Source of the DNA: Gnetum montanum
Taxonomy: Eukaryota; Streptophyta; Gnetopsida; Gnetales; Gnetaceae
NCBI GenBank assembly: GCA_015680685.1
Contig: MNCI01034019.1
Span: forward strand, 91,493 to 117,577
Reading direction: 5' to 3'
DNA: 26,085 nucleotides
Each line of letters starts with the position of its first letter. Within the stretch, counting starts at the first letter, position 1. Shown piece after piece: positions 1 to 9,203 of this stretch. Position numbers and translations under genes: made by a program. Under the pieces are notes generated by a model. The model had not been told where the DNA came from. It made no database searches and worked only from the letters and a program-made list of their open reading frames with translations.

Positions 1-158
1 GACTAGGATGAGAAAACAAGGGAGAGCTGCCTCTTATTTATAGATATGACAGTGCACCGCGATATCGCGTACGCGACATCGTAGGGGACGACTTGATATC
101 GTGACGGCCATGATATCGTGTATACAATATAGTGGCCTATGTGAATCGTGTCTCATCA
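1..158 (-). repeat. 3' LTR of the first element, U3 and TATA only (truncated by window)
   Basis: Bases 1-158 align with 6363-6552, including the TATA box region, the GATATC-rich U3 and the TGATGAGA start (minus strand, at 158). A polypurine tract immediately precedes it on the minus strand. Compared with the 5' LTR, many differences are C/T or G/A changes at CG dinucleotides, and a block of U3 repeats is missing, so the two LTRs have diverged well after insertion. Confidence 0.85.
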
Positions 159-189
159 TACCCCCATGAATGAATGAAAACTTATCCTC
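159..189 (-). other. Polypurine tract and upstream conserved box of the first element
   Basis: On the minus strand GAGGATAAG, 13 bases of T/A/C-rich spacer, then CATGGGGGTA immediately before the LTR start. The same arrangement occurs before the second LTR at 11385-11415. The polypurine tract primes plus-strand DNA synthesis in LTR retrotransposons. Confidence 0.8.
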
Positions 190-1908
190 AAGTTCCTTAC
201 AAAATATTGGGAAGGTATGGGATTATTACCTCAAATGGATCTAATGGGATGACATGTGAATGGATCATCATTACAAGACTTGACAAAACTAGTGTTCATG
301 ATAACAAGGGTGAACACCTTATTACATTGACATCAGGCATTAGTTGGTAGCTGAGCAAGAGAGACAGAGAAAAGTGTTGCTATTGCCAACATCAAGATTG
401 CGCCTTTCATCCATCGGTAAGCACACCATCAATCTTGCCCCTTGCATAGCTGCTGTAGCGCTACTTCATTCCATGTGTTCCCTCCAGATCCGGTCCATTA
501 TTACATGATTGCCATCTACACACACAATGTAATCCTATATTAGCAAGGGTAAATGAACTTCAATGTAGTTAATACCTTGCTTCGTTGTAAGTTCATTGGC
601 TAGGTTGTGGTATGGCTGATATGGATCGGGAGATATATTAATGGTGACTACCGAAGGTGTAGGGGTTAGGAAGAAAACCAAAAAATTTGAGGCTAGGAGA
701 AAATCAAAAAAATCGGGTCCTATACCCCCATGACTAATCATGAACCTCCGGTAGCATTAGAATGGAGAAAGGAAAGGAGTAAGATAGATAGATAAAAAGG
801 GACAACTATAGCATCGAGGAAATGGATGTCAAGATGGTAATGAACAAAATAAAATTAATTGCAAAAATGTTAGGAAAAAGAAGTTAACTGGTGCACCAAA
901 TAGAAATGTCAGTGGGTCCTCCCCAAAGCAGGCTCATGCCCTTAATGCCCTGACAAACCCACATTCAAAGAGTCCGTAGGCTCTGGGAATGTCATTTGGA
1001 ATAAGAGTTAAAGTCTTAACCACAAGAATTTACCAAAAAGAAAAAAATGCCTCTACCAAAGTATATACACTAATGATACAACTAGCAATGAGGTGAACAA
1101 TGGAGAGAAGGATGGAGAGAATAGAATGGAATGGAATCTCAAGGACAAGGTGGTGTACAACCCCTTGTGTAGTTCATGATTAATGTGACTTAGCAAATCC
1201 CATTCCAAGTATGCCTCAAACTAACCACATCCAGTGACTTCACATCAATGAATTCAGCTAAACCATCTACTTGGCTAACAAAGATGCCTTCCCCAAGAGT
1301 CACCACTATTCTGACAAAACAAAGGAGATAATGGGAAGTGAGAAGGGCCTTAGTTAAAGGGAACACTTTTGGTTCCATAACCAGTGCTTGTAGCCCCAGT
1401 TTATTTCGTCTAAGGGGTATGCTTTGAATTCTCACTTAGTTTTTTTTTCTCTTTTTTTTTTCTTTTTATGTTTTGTGTTTTTATGCATGAGAACCATACC
1501 ATGCAAAGACTTTTTATTTTTATTGTCTCAGCTTCCGATAGTTGGGGTAACATCAGAATAGCGAGAAAACTCAAAAAGAGAACATCCAAGCACCCAAGAG
1601 AACAGCCAACACAAAGGCATAAATTTCCCTTGAAGTCACACCTGTTTCAATCCTTAAGTCCTTCCTTATTTTGAGAAATGCCCAATCACCGATTCGTTAA
1701 GTTCTTATTAGAAGGGGACTGTACATTTCCAAGCCGAGAGAGACCATAGAACTTGGTGGATGGATGGATGGAGTGAACTTCTTGCCTGCCATATCAAAAG
1801 AAACATACCTTAGTATCAACATTGTGACTTAAAGGGAAAAACCAAACATTACCAATCAATATGAAAATAGTTCATACCATCATTCCGAACACTTATTGGG
1901 TGACAAAC
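159..1908 (-). other. Non-coding 3' internal region of the first element
   Basis: Between the end of the protease frame and the 3' LTR I see no conserved coding domain. Contents, in plus coordinates: a CA microsatellite (about 1921-1940), a GGAT run (about 1757-1770), a T-rich tract (1441-1466), and a block at about 915-985 with recognisable similarity to plus-strand 8219-8298. In an autonomous Athila-type element, reverse transcriptase, RNase H, integrase and a third reading frame would lie in this part. Their absence suggests a large internal deletion or a long-lived non-autonomous form. Short open frames at 1190-1435 and 535-741 (minus) have no recognisable motif. Confidence 0.6.
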
Positions 1909-2064
1909 TTACAAGGTGGATACACACACACACACACACATAGAAAAAATGAAAAAGTATAATGATGTTGTAAAACAAAAATAAGAAAAGTTAAAGGAAA
2001 TTTGTAAAGAAAAAACAAGAAAAGTTAAAGAAATTTGTAAAACAAAAATGTGTAAAAAAAATTG
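1909..2064 (-). repeat. T-rich tract and (TG)n microsatellite
   Basis: On the minus strand, a T-rich stretch with two near-copies of TTTAACTTTTCTT is followed by a TG dinucleotide run (CA on the plus strand at 1921-1940). The open frame that appears to continue across it (ending CVCVCVSTL) is low-complexity read-through, not protein. Confidence 0.6.
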
Positions 2065-3300
2065 AAAAAGAATTGAGGGCCCCATATGATTAGCATAGGT
2101 GGCCATCTCCCCCATGACTGAGTGGAAAGGGAGAGATTCGAAAAATGAGTGCCTATTTGAATTTCTAAGAAGTGCCCAACTTCTCCCAATTGATGATCTT
2201 AGATTAAGGGGTGGAAGTTGGCGACGCTCATATTCCAATGTGTCTATGCCTTCGTTGTTGGCATGGGTTAGTGCCTTAATTCGTTCCATGCATATTTGGT
2301 TGCTCCTTCTAGTAGCTGTCAACCATGGGGTGTCTTCTACTGGTTGTGTGGTTGCTACATACAAGCATCTTTGTTTTCAAGTTTCAAGGGCACACATGCT
2401 GCATGGAGGCATTTCCTCCATGTCATCACCCGACGAATCATTGTATGTGAAGCATGGAACTTTTCTCTTCTCGATCTTTCCATAAATATTTATATTAGAG
2501 ATTTCCAAGAAAAGATCGTGGATCCTAACACATGCGTCTACTGTACTAAGCCATGCCCTTCCCATTATAATTAGGAAGTCCCCTTCATTGTTGTTGACTT
2601 CAATCACTAGGAAATCAGCTGGGTAAGACCAACCACACACAGTGGTAATGATGTCCTCCACCAATCCCAAGGGAATGGTGATGGACTGGTTTGTCAACTC
2701 TAGTTGAATGTTGCTCTTCTTAAGTTGAGGCAGGTTCCAGGCATGATACATCTCTTGTGAAATTAAGTTGACTCCGGAACCTACGTCAAGAAGAGCCCTA
2801 TGTGGTTCATTTCTGGCGACTTGAAGGTAGATTAAGGGACTTCTAGGATCAATTAGTTTCCTAGGAAGGTGGCCTACCTTGATCCAGTCAGTTATAGTAT
2901 ACGTTAACATAACCATATGCGTTAAGCTCTATTGGATTGAAGGGTACTTCGAAGTGTTAGATGGTGGAGGAGTGTGCATGGGCTCAATCGCTTGTTGTTG
3001 TGAGAATTTGTCTGGGCTTTTGGTTCTAAAGAAGGGTCTTCTCTTTTTACAGTTTTCAGAACCAGCAGCAGGTTAAATATTTACAGCTCTCGCAGTGTGA
3101 TGTTGATGTGGTTGAATAGGAAGTTTCCCTTGCATTGTTGGAGCAGGAGGTGTTATGGGAACTACTTGTGGAAGAGGTGTGGATGGATTTGGAGGATGGT
3201 GTGGATATGGAGTGTCTCCCGGAGGAGAAGGAGTCCTTCTGAAGTACTCTCGAACTTGGTAGTGACAGTGGGGAATTGTGTGACTTATAGAGTCACTTGG
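2065..3300 (-). pseudogene. Retroviral-type aspartic protease with Pro-rich linker
   Basis: This frame is shifted by one base relative to gag. It begins with a Pro/Gln-rich linker (about 3300-2925, containing CKKRRPFF). The protease follows in the 179-residue open stretch 2916-2377. LLDVGSGVNLIS holds the catalytic Asp (family D-T/S-G; here D-V-G-S), and FLIIMGRAWLSTVDA matches the second conserved block (usually ILGRPFL). The family cuts Gag-Pol into working pieces. After a TGA at 2377-2379 the same frame continues about 100 residues (LTATRRSN... to about 2070), but no reverse transcriptase follows. Further stops lie in the linker near 3072 and 2925. The Thr-to-Val change next to the catalytic Asp is unusual and could impair activity. 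Confidence in the protease call is high from the two blocks in correct spacing. Confidence 0.85.
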
Positions 3301-3464
3301 AAAAATTGGCTACTGCACATAATATCCATAAGGGTCAGGCTGCCAGTAAGGGTACTGATGTTTCGACAATGGCATCCCCCATGACTGTGGGTATTGCCAC
3401 TACTGATGCTATCCGATGGGTTGTGGTGGAGTTCCACTTGGATAATACATTAATGTTGGTGGAA

Positions 3465-5423
3465 CTACCTTGGGTTACCTTGGGGATAAGGTAACCTATG
3501 GGGTGTTTGTTGTTGATTAAGTCTTGGATTAAGTGCATACACCCCAGACTCTTGTAGATGTGAGATGATTGGGCAAAATCCCTTAGGATGGTCATAGTGG
3601 CAAATCTCACATCCACCGTCATCGTTTGTGTCTGAATCCATAGCCACATCAGAGTTAGTGATTTTCCCTTTACCCTTGTTATGTGCAGGGCCTAAATCTC
3701 TCCACTTTATCTTACCTTTGTCACTACTTTGTTCTACCTTAGAATCTTCTATAATTTTTAAGATAGTTTCAATTTTAGAGTCTAAGGAACTCCATACGTC
3801 ATCTACCTTAGCCACTATTTTTGTTGTTAACTTTTGAATCGGCAAGGTTTTCCTATTCACCAACTCTTCGATTGGTGACTCATCCTCTTCATCGCAAAAT
3901 TTTACTCCCTTCTTTTGAAAAAAGGGATCATAGTTGTATTCTTCCACATTTTCCCTTTTGTGTAGCTTCCCTTCTTCTTTTGCTACTTGTTCCAACAAGC
4001 GATGAACTTCATGGGCTCTGAGTTGTGATAGTCTCCCTTGGGCATAAGTCCCAAGGGTTTTTCTAGTCTCATGCCTTAGCCCATATATGATGTGGCGAAG
4101 TTGATCCCATTGTGCATATCCATGGCCTAGGCAAGGATGTAACAATGTGTAGTAGTGGGCCATGGTAGCATCCAAGGGTTCATGATATCCTTGCTTCCAT
4201 CCTTGGATCTGCTTACGCAAATTGGATACTCTAGAGTACATTTGATACTTATCGTTAAATAGTTCTAGCATCGTACTCCACCTCCTTATGGTCTACAGTT
4301 CTAAGGACCGATACCAGCTCTCTACTTCCTTGATCAGTGTCCTAGGAAACAACTTAAGTTTCTACCACTCATTCTCAATGTTTTGCAAGGCGTAGGCATC
4401 ATGGAATGCCTATAAATGATTTTTCGGATCTACGTTGTATCCCCCTTCAAATCGTGGGATGTTGTTCATGTCTAAACACCTGATCTAACTATCTTGTAAA
4501 TGCCTTGTGGGAATTCTAACTACCTCCGTTATATCAAGCATACTACAGGTTGCAAGTAGGGGCTCGTCATGATCGTCTATTTGATGATGCCTATAATGTC
4601 TCCATTGTTCCCTACTTTCCCTTTGTTCATGCCCTTGTTCTCTCTCTCGACTCTCTCGTTGAGGTCTCTCATTTTTCTTACCTTTATCCTCTCCATTATG
4701 TTCTTCATGCTTGCGTCCTAAGGTGGAAGGAGAGGGTGAGTGATGTGAAGAAGGGAAAGAACAAGGGGAACCATCACCATGATGATGTTTCTTGCCTTCT
4801 CTTCGGCTGCTTCGGCCCCAATCGTGATGACGATCTAAGTGCCTATCCTTAGCATGAGTGGTTGTTCCCTCTGTGAACATTTGGCATTCACGGGGCTTAG
4901 AACCAGTGTTATGTATCATTGATCGTAGGTTCTGATACCCAACCTCATCACCATCGTTAGGAGGGGGAACATCATTTGATAGAGAACCCGTTGCAAGTGG
5001 TTCACCATCTCTAGTTTCACTAAGGACATGTGGGACCTCTTTGCCCTTCAACAGTGTATGTTGGCTCTCCTGCCTTGCGTCCCTCATACGTTATAAATCT
5101 GTGGGATGATAATCCCTCATGTCAAAGTCTGCTACAATGTATTCGGTGTATAATTCTGTCATGCCAGTCTATGCCAAAGCACGAAGAAGCATGTTAGAGA
5201 TAGCACAATCTGGAGGTAACACTATGTTACCAAAAAAATCTCTCCAGTGCATTTGTTCATCTTGATGGAGGATAAAAGTATAATCAGGTATATACTCATC
5301 GGGATGAGTATATGTCACCCTATATTGTTGAGGACTTGGCTGATTTCGGCTATGTGTTTTTTATTGCCGACTATCTTTTGTATTATCCCTAGGTGATGAG
5401 TTGCTCTTGTGAGAAGAAGACAT
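3465..5423 (-). pseudogene. gag: Decayed gag of the first element
   Basis: Gag forms the particle in which retrotransposon RNA is copied. One frame runs from an ATG at 5423 (starting MSSSHKSNSSPRDN), 128 bases after the primer site, to a stop at 3465, about 650 codons, without a frameshift. An acidic/aromatic N-terminal part is followed by an Arg/Glu/His-rich stretch (about 4570-4800). Then comes a Retrotrans_gag-like core (about 4480-4000) with motifs such as IPRFEGG, LKLFPRTL, ESWYRSL, FNDKY and YGLRHETRK. The C-terminal part is acidic, then Lys-rich, with a Cys/His cluster CEICHYDHPKGFC that could be a degenerate zinc knuckle. At least seven in-frame stops interrupt it, all TAG or TAA where a Gln codon is plausible. 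The frame is therefore recognisable but not translatable as a whole. Confidence 0.85.
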
Positions 5424-5550
5424 TTTGATTTATCAGTGTGCTATTTCATTGTTATATAAATTCTTGTTTAATTAATTAACCCAAAGGTTTGTTTAGGCTC
5501 CCAATGATGTGAGTGATATCCTTTATGTTCTATTTAGAGCACAAACACTT

Positions 5551-5570
5551 AGTCCCCGGCAATGGCGCCA
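5551..5570 (-). other. Primer binding site, tRNA-Asp type
   Basis: On the minus strand, TGGCGCCATTGCCGGGGACT lies one base after the LTR end. Plant Athila/Tat elements commonly use a tRNA-Asp primer site reading TGGCGCCGTTGCCGGGGA; this one differs at one position (A for G). The match is from memory of the family, not from a search. Confidence 0.8.
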
Positions 5571-6125
5571 CTGATGAGTGGCGAGGTACCCCTACACTCA
5601 ACCATATGAAACGAGCGTAGCACGCGTGATCTGGTTGAACTTCACAGACCAAGTGCCTACACGCCCCATGGAACACTTGGGGTTAATCATTTGTTGTCTT
5701 CCCAAACTTACTTATGGTTGTCACGGTGTATGGTTAAGTAAGTTTGAGGTATATGATTTTAAAGGTCTTTTATGTTTTATCTCCTATGCTATCAAGGTGA
5801 AGGGTTGGAGAAACTAACTAACTCTAACTAATGAACTAAGTCTAAATTACCTAGCGTCAGCATCCATTCCACTTACCATACACACCCTGAACCGATGCAA
5901 CCGTGGTTACCAAATGCTAATCGTTGTTGGAATCCCACGAGTAACGCACGTGCTCGAAGTGGTTGTACTAAGGCACTTAACTAGGAGGAAAGGGTTGAGA
6001 AAGCTAATATAGCCTAAGTGTGATGAGCAGCTGATTCCTTGATTATCCGTACAGTGCATGACTACCACTGGGATTACCAAGCACAGATCCTAGATATGCC
6101 ACTGGGTTACCAAGTAGTCACACTG

Positions 6126-6304
6126 AGATGCTTGTAATCAAGTCATACTCATTCCACGTTGTGATGAGCATATGTTCCTTGACTATCCGTACACATCCTT
6201 AGATGCTCGTAATCAAGTCGTACTCATTCCACGTTGCGATGAGCATATGTTCCTTGACTATCTGTACACATCCTTAGATGCTCGTAATCAAGTCGTACTC
6301 ATTC
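6126..6304 (-). repeat. 75-bp tandem repeat inside the 5' LTR, ended by an N
   Basis: Units start with AGATGCT at 6126, 6201 and 6276, exactly 75 bases apart; the third unit is broken at the N (6305). The first two full units differ at several positions, so at least one duplication is biological. The partial third copy could be an unmerged contig overlap. Confidence 0.75.
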
Positions 6305-6305
6305 N
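6305..6305. other. Single-N assembly gap
   Basis: An N follows a third partial copy of the 75-bp LTR unit. After it the sequence resumes with unrelated LTR DNA (CACATGGAAAATATTC). LTR length and unit count around here should not be trusted. Confidence 0.8.
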
Positions 6306-6397
6306 CACATGGAAAATATTCTATCTTTGGAGTGATCAATCTACCAGATTTTTCTTACTTCTAGCCTAGGATGAGGAAACAAGGGAGAGCTACCTCT

Positions 6398-6405
6398 TAT
6401 TTATA
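6398..6405 (-). promoter_or_regulatory. TATA box of the 5' LTR
   Basis: TATAAATA on the minus strand, about 150 bases inside the LTR and just downstream of the GATATC repeat cluster. The same octamer in the same setting occurs at 35-42 (minus), 11542-11549 (plus) and 26070-26077 (plus), so it is the conserved core promoter of this LTR family. Confidence 0.75.
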
Positions 6406-6553
6406 GATATGATGATGCACCGCGATACCATATACACGACATCGCAGGGGATGACGCGATATCGCGTATGTGATATCGCAGGGGATGCAATATCGCGACA
6501 GCCACGATATCGCGTATGCGATATCATGGCCTATGTGAATCGCATCTCATCAA

Positions 6554-7258
6554 TTAACATCCTCTATCTCACCACATTATTACTATTCTCCTTAATACTA
6601 TCAACCCATATCCTCTCCAACCAGGTCGCCACCTCATGTACCTTACACATTTCCTCAACAACAATATTCTCATCCTTCACCTCCTTCTACATCGCCACCA
6701 ATTATACCAGAAGGGTTTGCACCACAGCAGCCACCCACAAATATTACTTATGCTTCTACTAACAACAGCAGTGGGAACTCTCCTCAACATCGAAGACGCC
6801 CCTTCTTTTGGCATGACTGTAAGAAAGGATAGCACAATTCTGAGCCCACTGTATCCTCCAACCCAGCACAAGTCCAACATTGTGGTGCATCTTCCTCCAC
6901 AAACCCAACACCTCATGTTACCTTCTCAGGGCCACCAATCAATACTTTAACAACCATACAACCCAATGAATATCACCACGTAGGGAGACATACCGATCCT
7001 TGCATACCATCTTACAGTCATGGGTGCCATTTTGGGTCAGCCACTCATCAATTGACTTATAAATTGCCCCACTATGCTTACCATAATCAAATGTGTGAAC
7101 CCCACTCAAGGTACGTTCCAACCACCACATCAAAAGACACCCAGTGGTTCGGATATGCCTAGATCTCAATATTTCCAACATGCAAGGATCCCAACCTTTC
7201 ATTTATTAATCCTAGCTATGCTCAACCATTTAGTTATGGGGGGTATTACCCATTCTAA
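6554..7258 (+). pseudogene. Pro/Gln/Ser/Tyr-rich decayed reading frame interrupted by the first element
   Basis: One plus-strand frame stays readable from the LTR junction at 6553 to a TAA ending at 7258 (C-terminus SYGGYYPF), about 235 codons with only three internal stops and no frameshift. It opens with Tyr/Pro-rich sequence (SPHYYY), then a Pro/Gln/Ser-rich section, a basic motif HRRRPFFWHDCKK, and a Thr/His/Tyr/Pro-rich end. The longer open frames in the other two phases lack this composition bias. The RRPFF motif and Pro-rich context recall the gag-protease linker of the first element, so it may derive from a related retroelement's Gag-like protein, but no catalytic or structural domain is recognisable. 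The 5' part is missing because the first element sits on it. Confidence 0.5.
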
Positions 7259-7261
7259 TAA

Positions 7262-8587
7262 CAACTAGGATTAATAAATATTTTTCATTTTCTTTAATTT
7301 TGAATTTTTTTTTTCAATTTTTCACTTTTCAATATTATTGTTTTATCTTTTTGTCTTTTTATCTCTTTATCTTTTTATAAGTAATCTCATCTAGGAATAA
7401 AACACTCATGTGAACCATTGGTTGAGGTGTTGTTTTATGCTATCAAGTCTCAGGTGACTAATTATTTGAATAGTAAGCCCACAACGTACACCTACCCATT
7501 CTACTAGTATGAGGTTCTACTCTGGGTACGATGATATTCTTGTCATCATAAAAACATAAAAGTAATTTTGTGCTCATTATACCCAGAACAAAGAAGGATG
7601 GACCAAGAGGGAATGGTTAGGGTGTGACATCAAGGGGACTTGTGGATTCTCTTTGGTGACATTTGTAGAAGTTATCATGCAGCTTGGTTGTACTAAGATC
7701 CTTGTAGATCTAATGAAAATGGGAGTAAGAGTAATCAAAGGCACTCAACCAGAAAAAAATAATGCTATTCTAGGGGGTTCCACTGGAAATACATGCACCC
7801 ATGCCTGAAGGTAGGTCGCTTCTCTAGATTAAGAAATTCAAAAAAAATGAGTGCCACAAAGAAAAATCACTCCTCTCTTGAACGAAACCCCAAGTGATCA
7901 TATGCCTTGTTATCATGATGCTCTTACGGTTTTCTCTCATTAGGATGAACCAATGCAATGTCACCGATCAGGGGAATGGACTTGGTCTTAATTTTAGAGT
8001 ATGACACACTAATCATGCCTTACATGCAGGATTCTTTGTGCCATGAGTTAGTTACCTCATGTCCCAACCTCTGCAATCCTTTCTATGATTTGCTTCACCT
8101 TGCTATTCATGTAGTTGTGACTCATGACTTGGGTAGCATGGGATTCATATTCGGTGTGGTGCTATCTACATGTGTGTGTTTTGTGAAATTGGTGTGGATT
8201 ACATTTAACCCTTCTAGTGCCTATGGACATTTTAAGATGTGGTTACGCAAAGGCATTATAGGTTGGAACCTGCTTTGGGGAGGACCCACTTGCGTAACCC
8301 TTGTAATTTGCACTCATAACACATCTCCCACACATCATCTTATACCCTTTAAGTATTACCAACATTCTTCTTTCCCTTATCATCCTTTTGGTTCAAATGT
8401 TCCTATGAGCCAACACATGTCCTTCTTCCTCCTCTTCATAACTTTCATTGTCAGACTTTACACCATTATACTTTTTGTGCCTTCAAGACTAGTTTATATT
8501 ACCTTGGACCCTTTACATTGACCAAAAGTCCTCAATTTATACCTTGGAGTTTCAAAAATTTATAAATTTTTCTAAGTACCCTATTTT
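7262..8587 (+). other. Decayed 3' internal region of a related gypsy element
   Basis: After the Tyr-rich frame ends there is a T-rich tract (7270-7380), then sequence without a conserved protein. At 8219-8298 a block including CCTGCTTTGGGGAGGACCCA matches the first element's 3' non-coding part (about 915-985, minus). This suggests the region is the matching 3' part of another copy in plus orientation. The 187-residue open frame at 7958-8521 overlaps this block and is not convincing as a protein. Confidence 0.4.
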
Positions 8588-8690
8588 TGATTGGCCACGA
8601 TATTGGGTCCTCAATATTGGGTCGACTGTGATATCGGGTCCCCGCTAGTGGGTACACGATATCACATCCTTAAAATCTTTATATATGTCC
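8588..8690 (+). repeat. U3-like LTR fragment
   Basis: Begins TGATTGGCCACGATATTGGG, similar to the LTR start at 25990. It has four GATAT(C/T)-type motifs and a TATATAT box at about 8680. No family-type polypurine tract precedes it, and the LTR 3' end (CACTCATCA) and primer site are not found downstream, so it is a truncated or recombined fragment. Confidence 0.45.
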
Positions 8691-9203
8691 ACCCCCACCC
8701 CCACCACCCTTATGAACATCAACATCATTTTCAATTGTTTACACAAGGGATTTTTTCAAATTTTCTTCTATGACTTGCAACCTGCACACCTCTTGATCTA
8801 CCAGTCATAACTTGCTTGCTAGCACTCTGATTTTCATTCTATCTAAACCTACTTGAACCCAGAGTGTTCAGCTTAGTTGTTGGAGAGGGGTACACACTGC
8901 ATTGTGCATAAGTTTTTCAAAAATTTTCATCCCTCAAAGGACACTATCAAGGGTAGTTAGTTATAAAAATAATAATAAACATGTGCCAAAAACAATTTTA
9001 TCTCCTTATCTATACCGGGAAATTAAACTTTGAAACCACCTAAGCAAAGTGGGCCAAATATTAAAACCTTTTGTGGATATTTCCATAAAAATTTCTAACT
9101 TTAAATCACACGGAATAAAAAACAAATTCATTAAGGTAAGAAGTAAGGTATAACTAAAGTTTGGTAAGCAACCTTGCTAATGATTGGCCCCGTGTGATTG
9201 TAG
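8691..9203 (+). other. Unassigned sequence upstream of the env-position reading frame
   Basis: AT-rich, with stops in all frames and no recognisable motif. It ends in CTTGCTAATGATT...TGATTGTAG directly before an ATG at 9204, which resembles a branch point plus 3' splice site. Athila-type third reading frames are thought to be expressed from spliced RNA, so this is a possible acceptor, but it is only a suggestion. Confidence 0.3.

Larger units (their letters stand above)
1..6552 (-). mobile_element. Athila-like Ty3/gypsy LTR retrotransposon, gag-protease only, left LTR cut by window edge
   Basis: Read on the minus strand, the parts appear in retrotransposon order: 5' LTR (5572-6552), primer site (5551-5570), short leader, gag (5423-3465), protease (to about 2065), non-coding 3' part, polypurine tract (159-168) and 3' LTR (158 to 1, continuing outside the window). 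The two LTRs share the TG...CA ends, the U3 motifs and the TATA box. The internal part is about 5.4 kb. I found no reverse transcriptase (no Y/F-x-D-D motif in a suitable frame), RNase H or integrase in it, so mobility would need enzymes from an autonomous relative. Gag carries several stops, so this copy is dead. Athila-like assignment rests on the tRNA-Asp-type primer site and the GAGGAYAAG...GGGGGTA tract before the 3' LTR; a related gypsy lineage is possible. The target duplication cannot be checked because the left end is missing. Confidence 0.85.
5572..6552 (-). repeat. 5' LTR of the first element (981 bp)
   Basis: On the minus strand it starts TGATGAGATGCG at 6552 and ends GCCACTCATCA at 5572, directly before the primer site. 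The U3 part (about 6410-6552) holds several GATATC palindromes, followed by TATAAATA (6398-6405). The downstream part has a 75-bp tandem repeat next to an N. The terminal 40 bases match the end of the plus-strand LTR at 12235-12276 closely, which fixes the 3' boundary. Confidence 0.9.

Noticed and set aside
2099-2485. 128-codon plus-strand open frame
   Set aside because: It is the antisense shadow of the protease frame and its C-terminal extension on the minus strand.
2916-3465. Programmed -1 frameshift between gag and protease
   Set aside because: The frames differ by one base, but no slippery site was evident, and the second relic copy shows a different phase relation, so decay explains it as well.
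3335-3649. 104-codon minus-strand frame between gag and protease
   Set aside because: It overlaps the gag C-terminus in another phase and lacks motifs. It may hold part of the linker after an indel but is not a separate gene.
7958-8521. 187-codon open frame on the plus strand, hydrophobic C-terminal half
   Set aside because: It overlaps a block homologous to the first element's non-coding 3' region, shows no domain, and its hydrophobicity follows from T-rich DNA.
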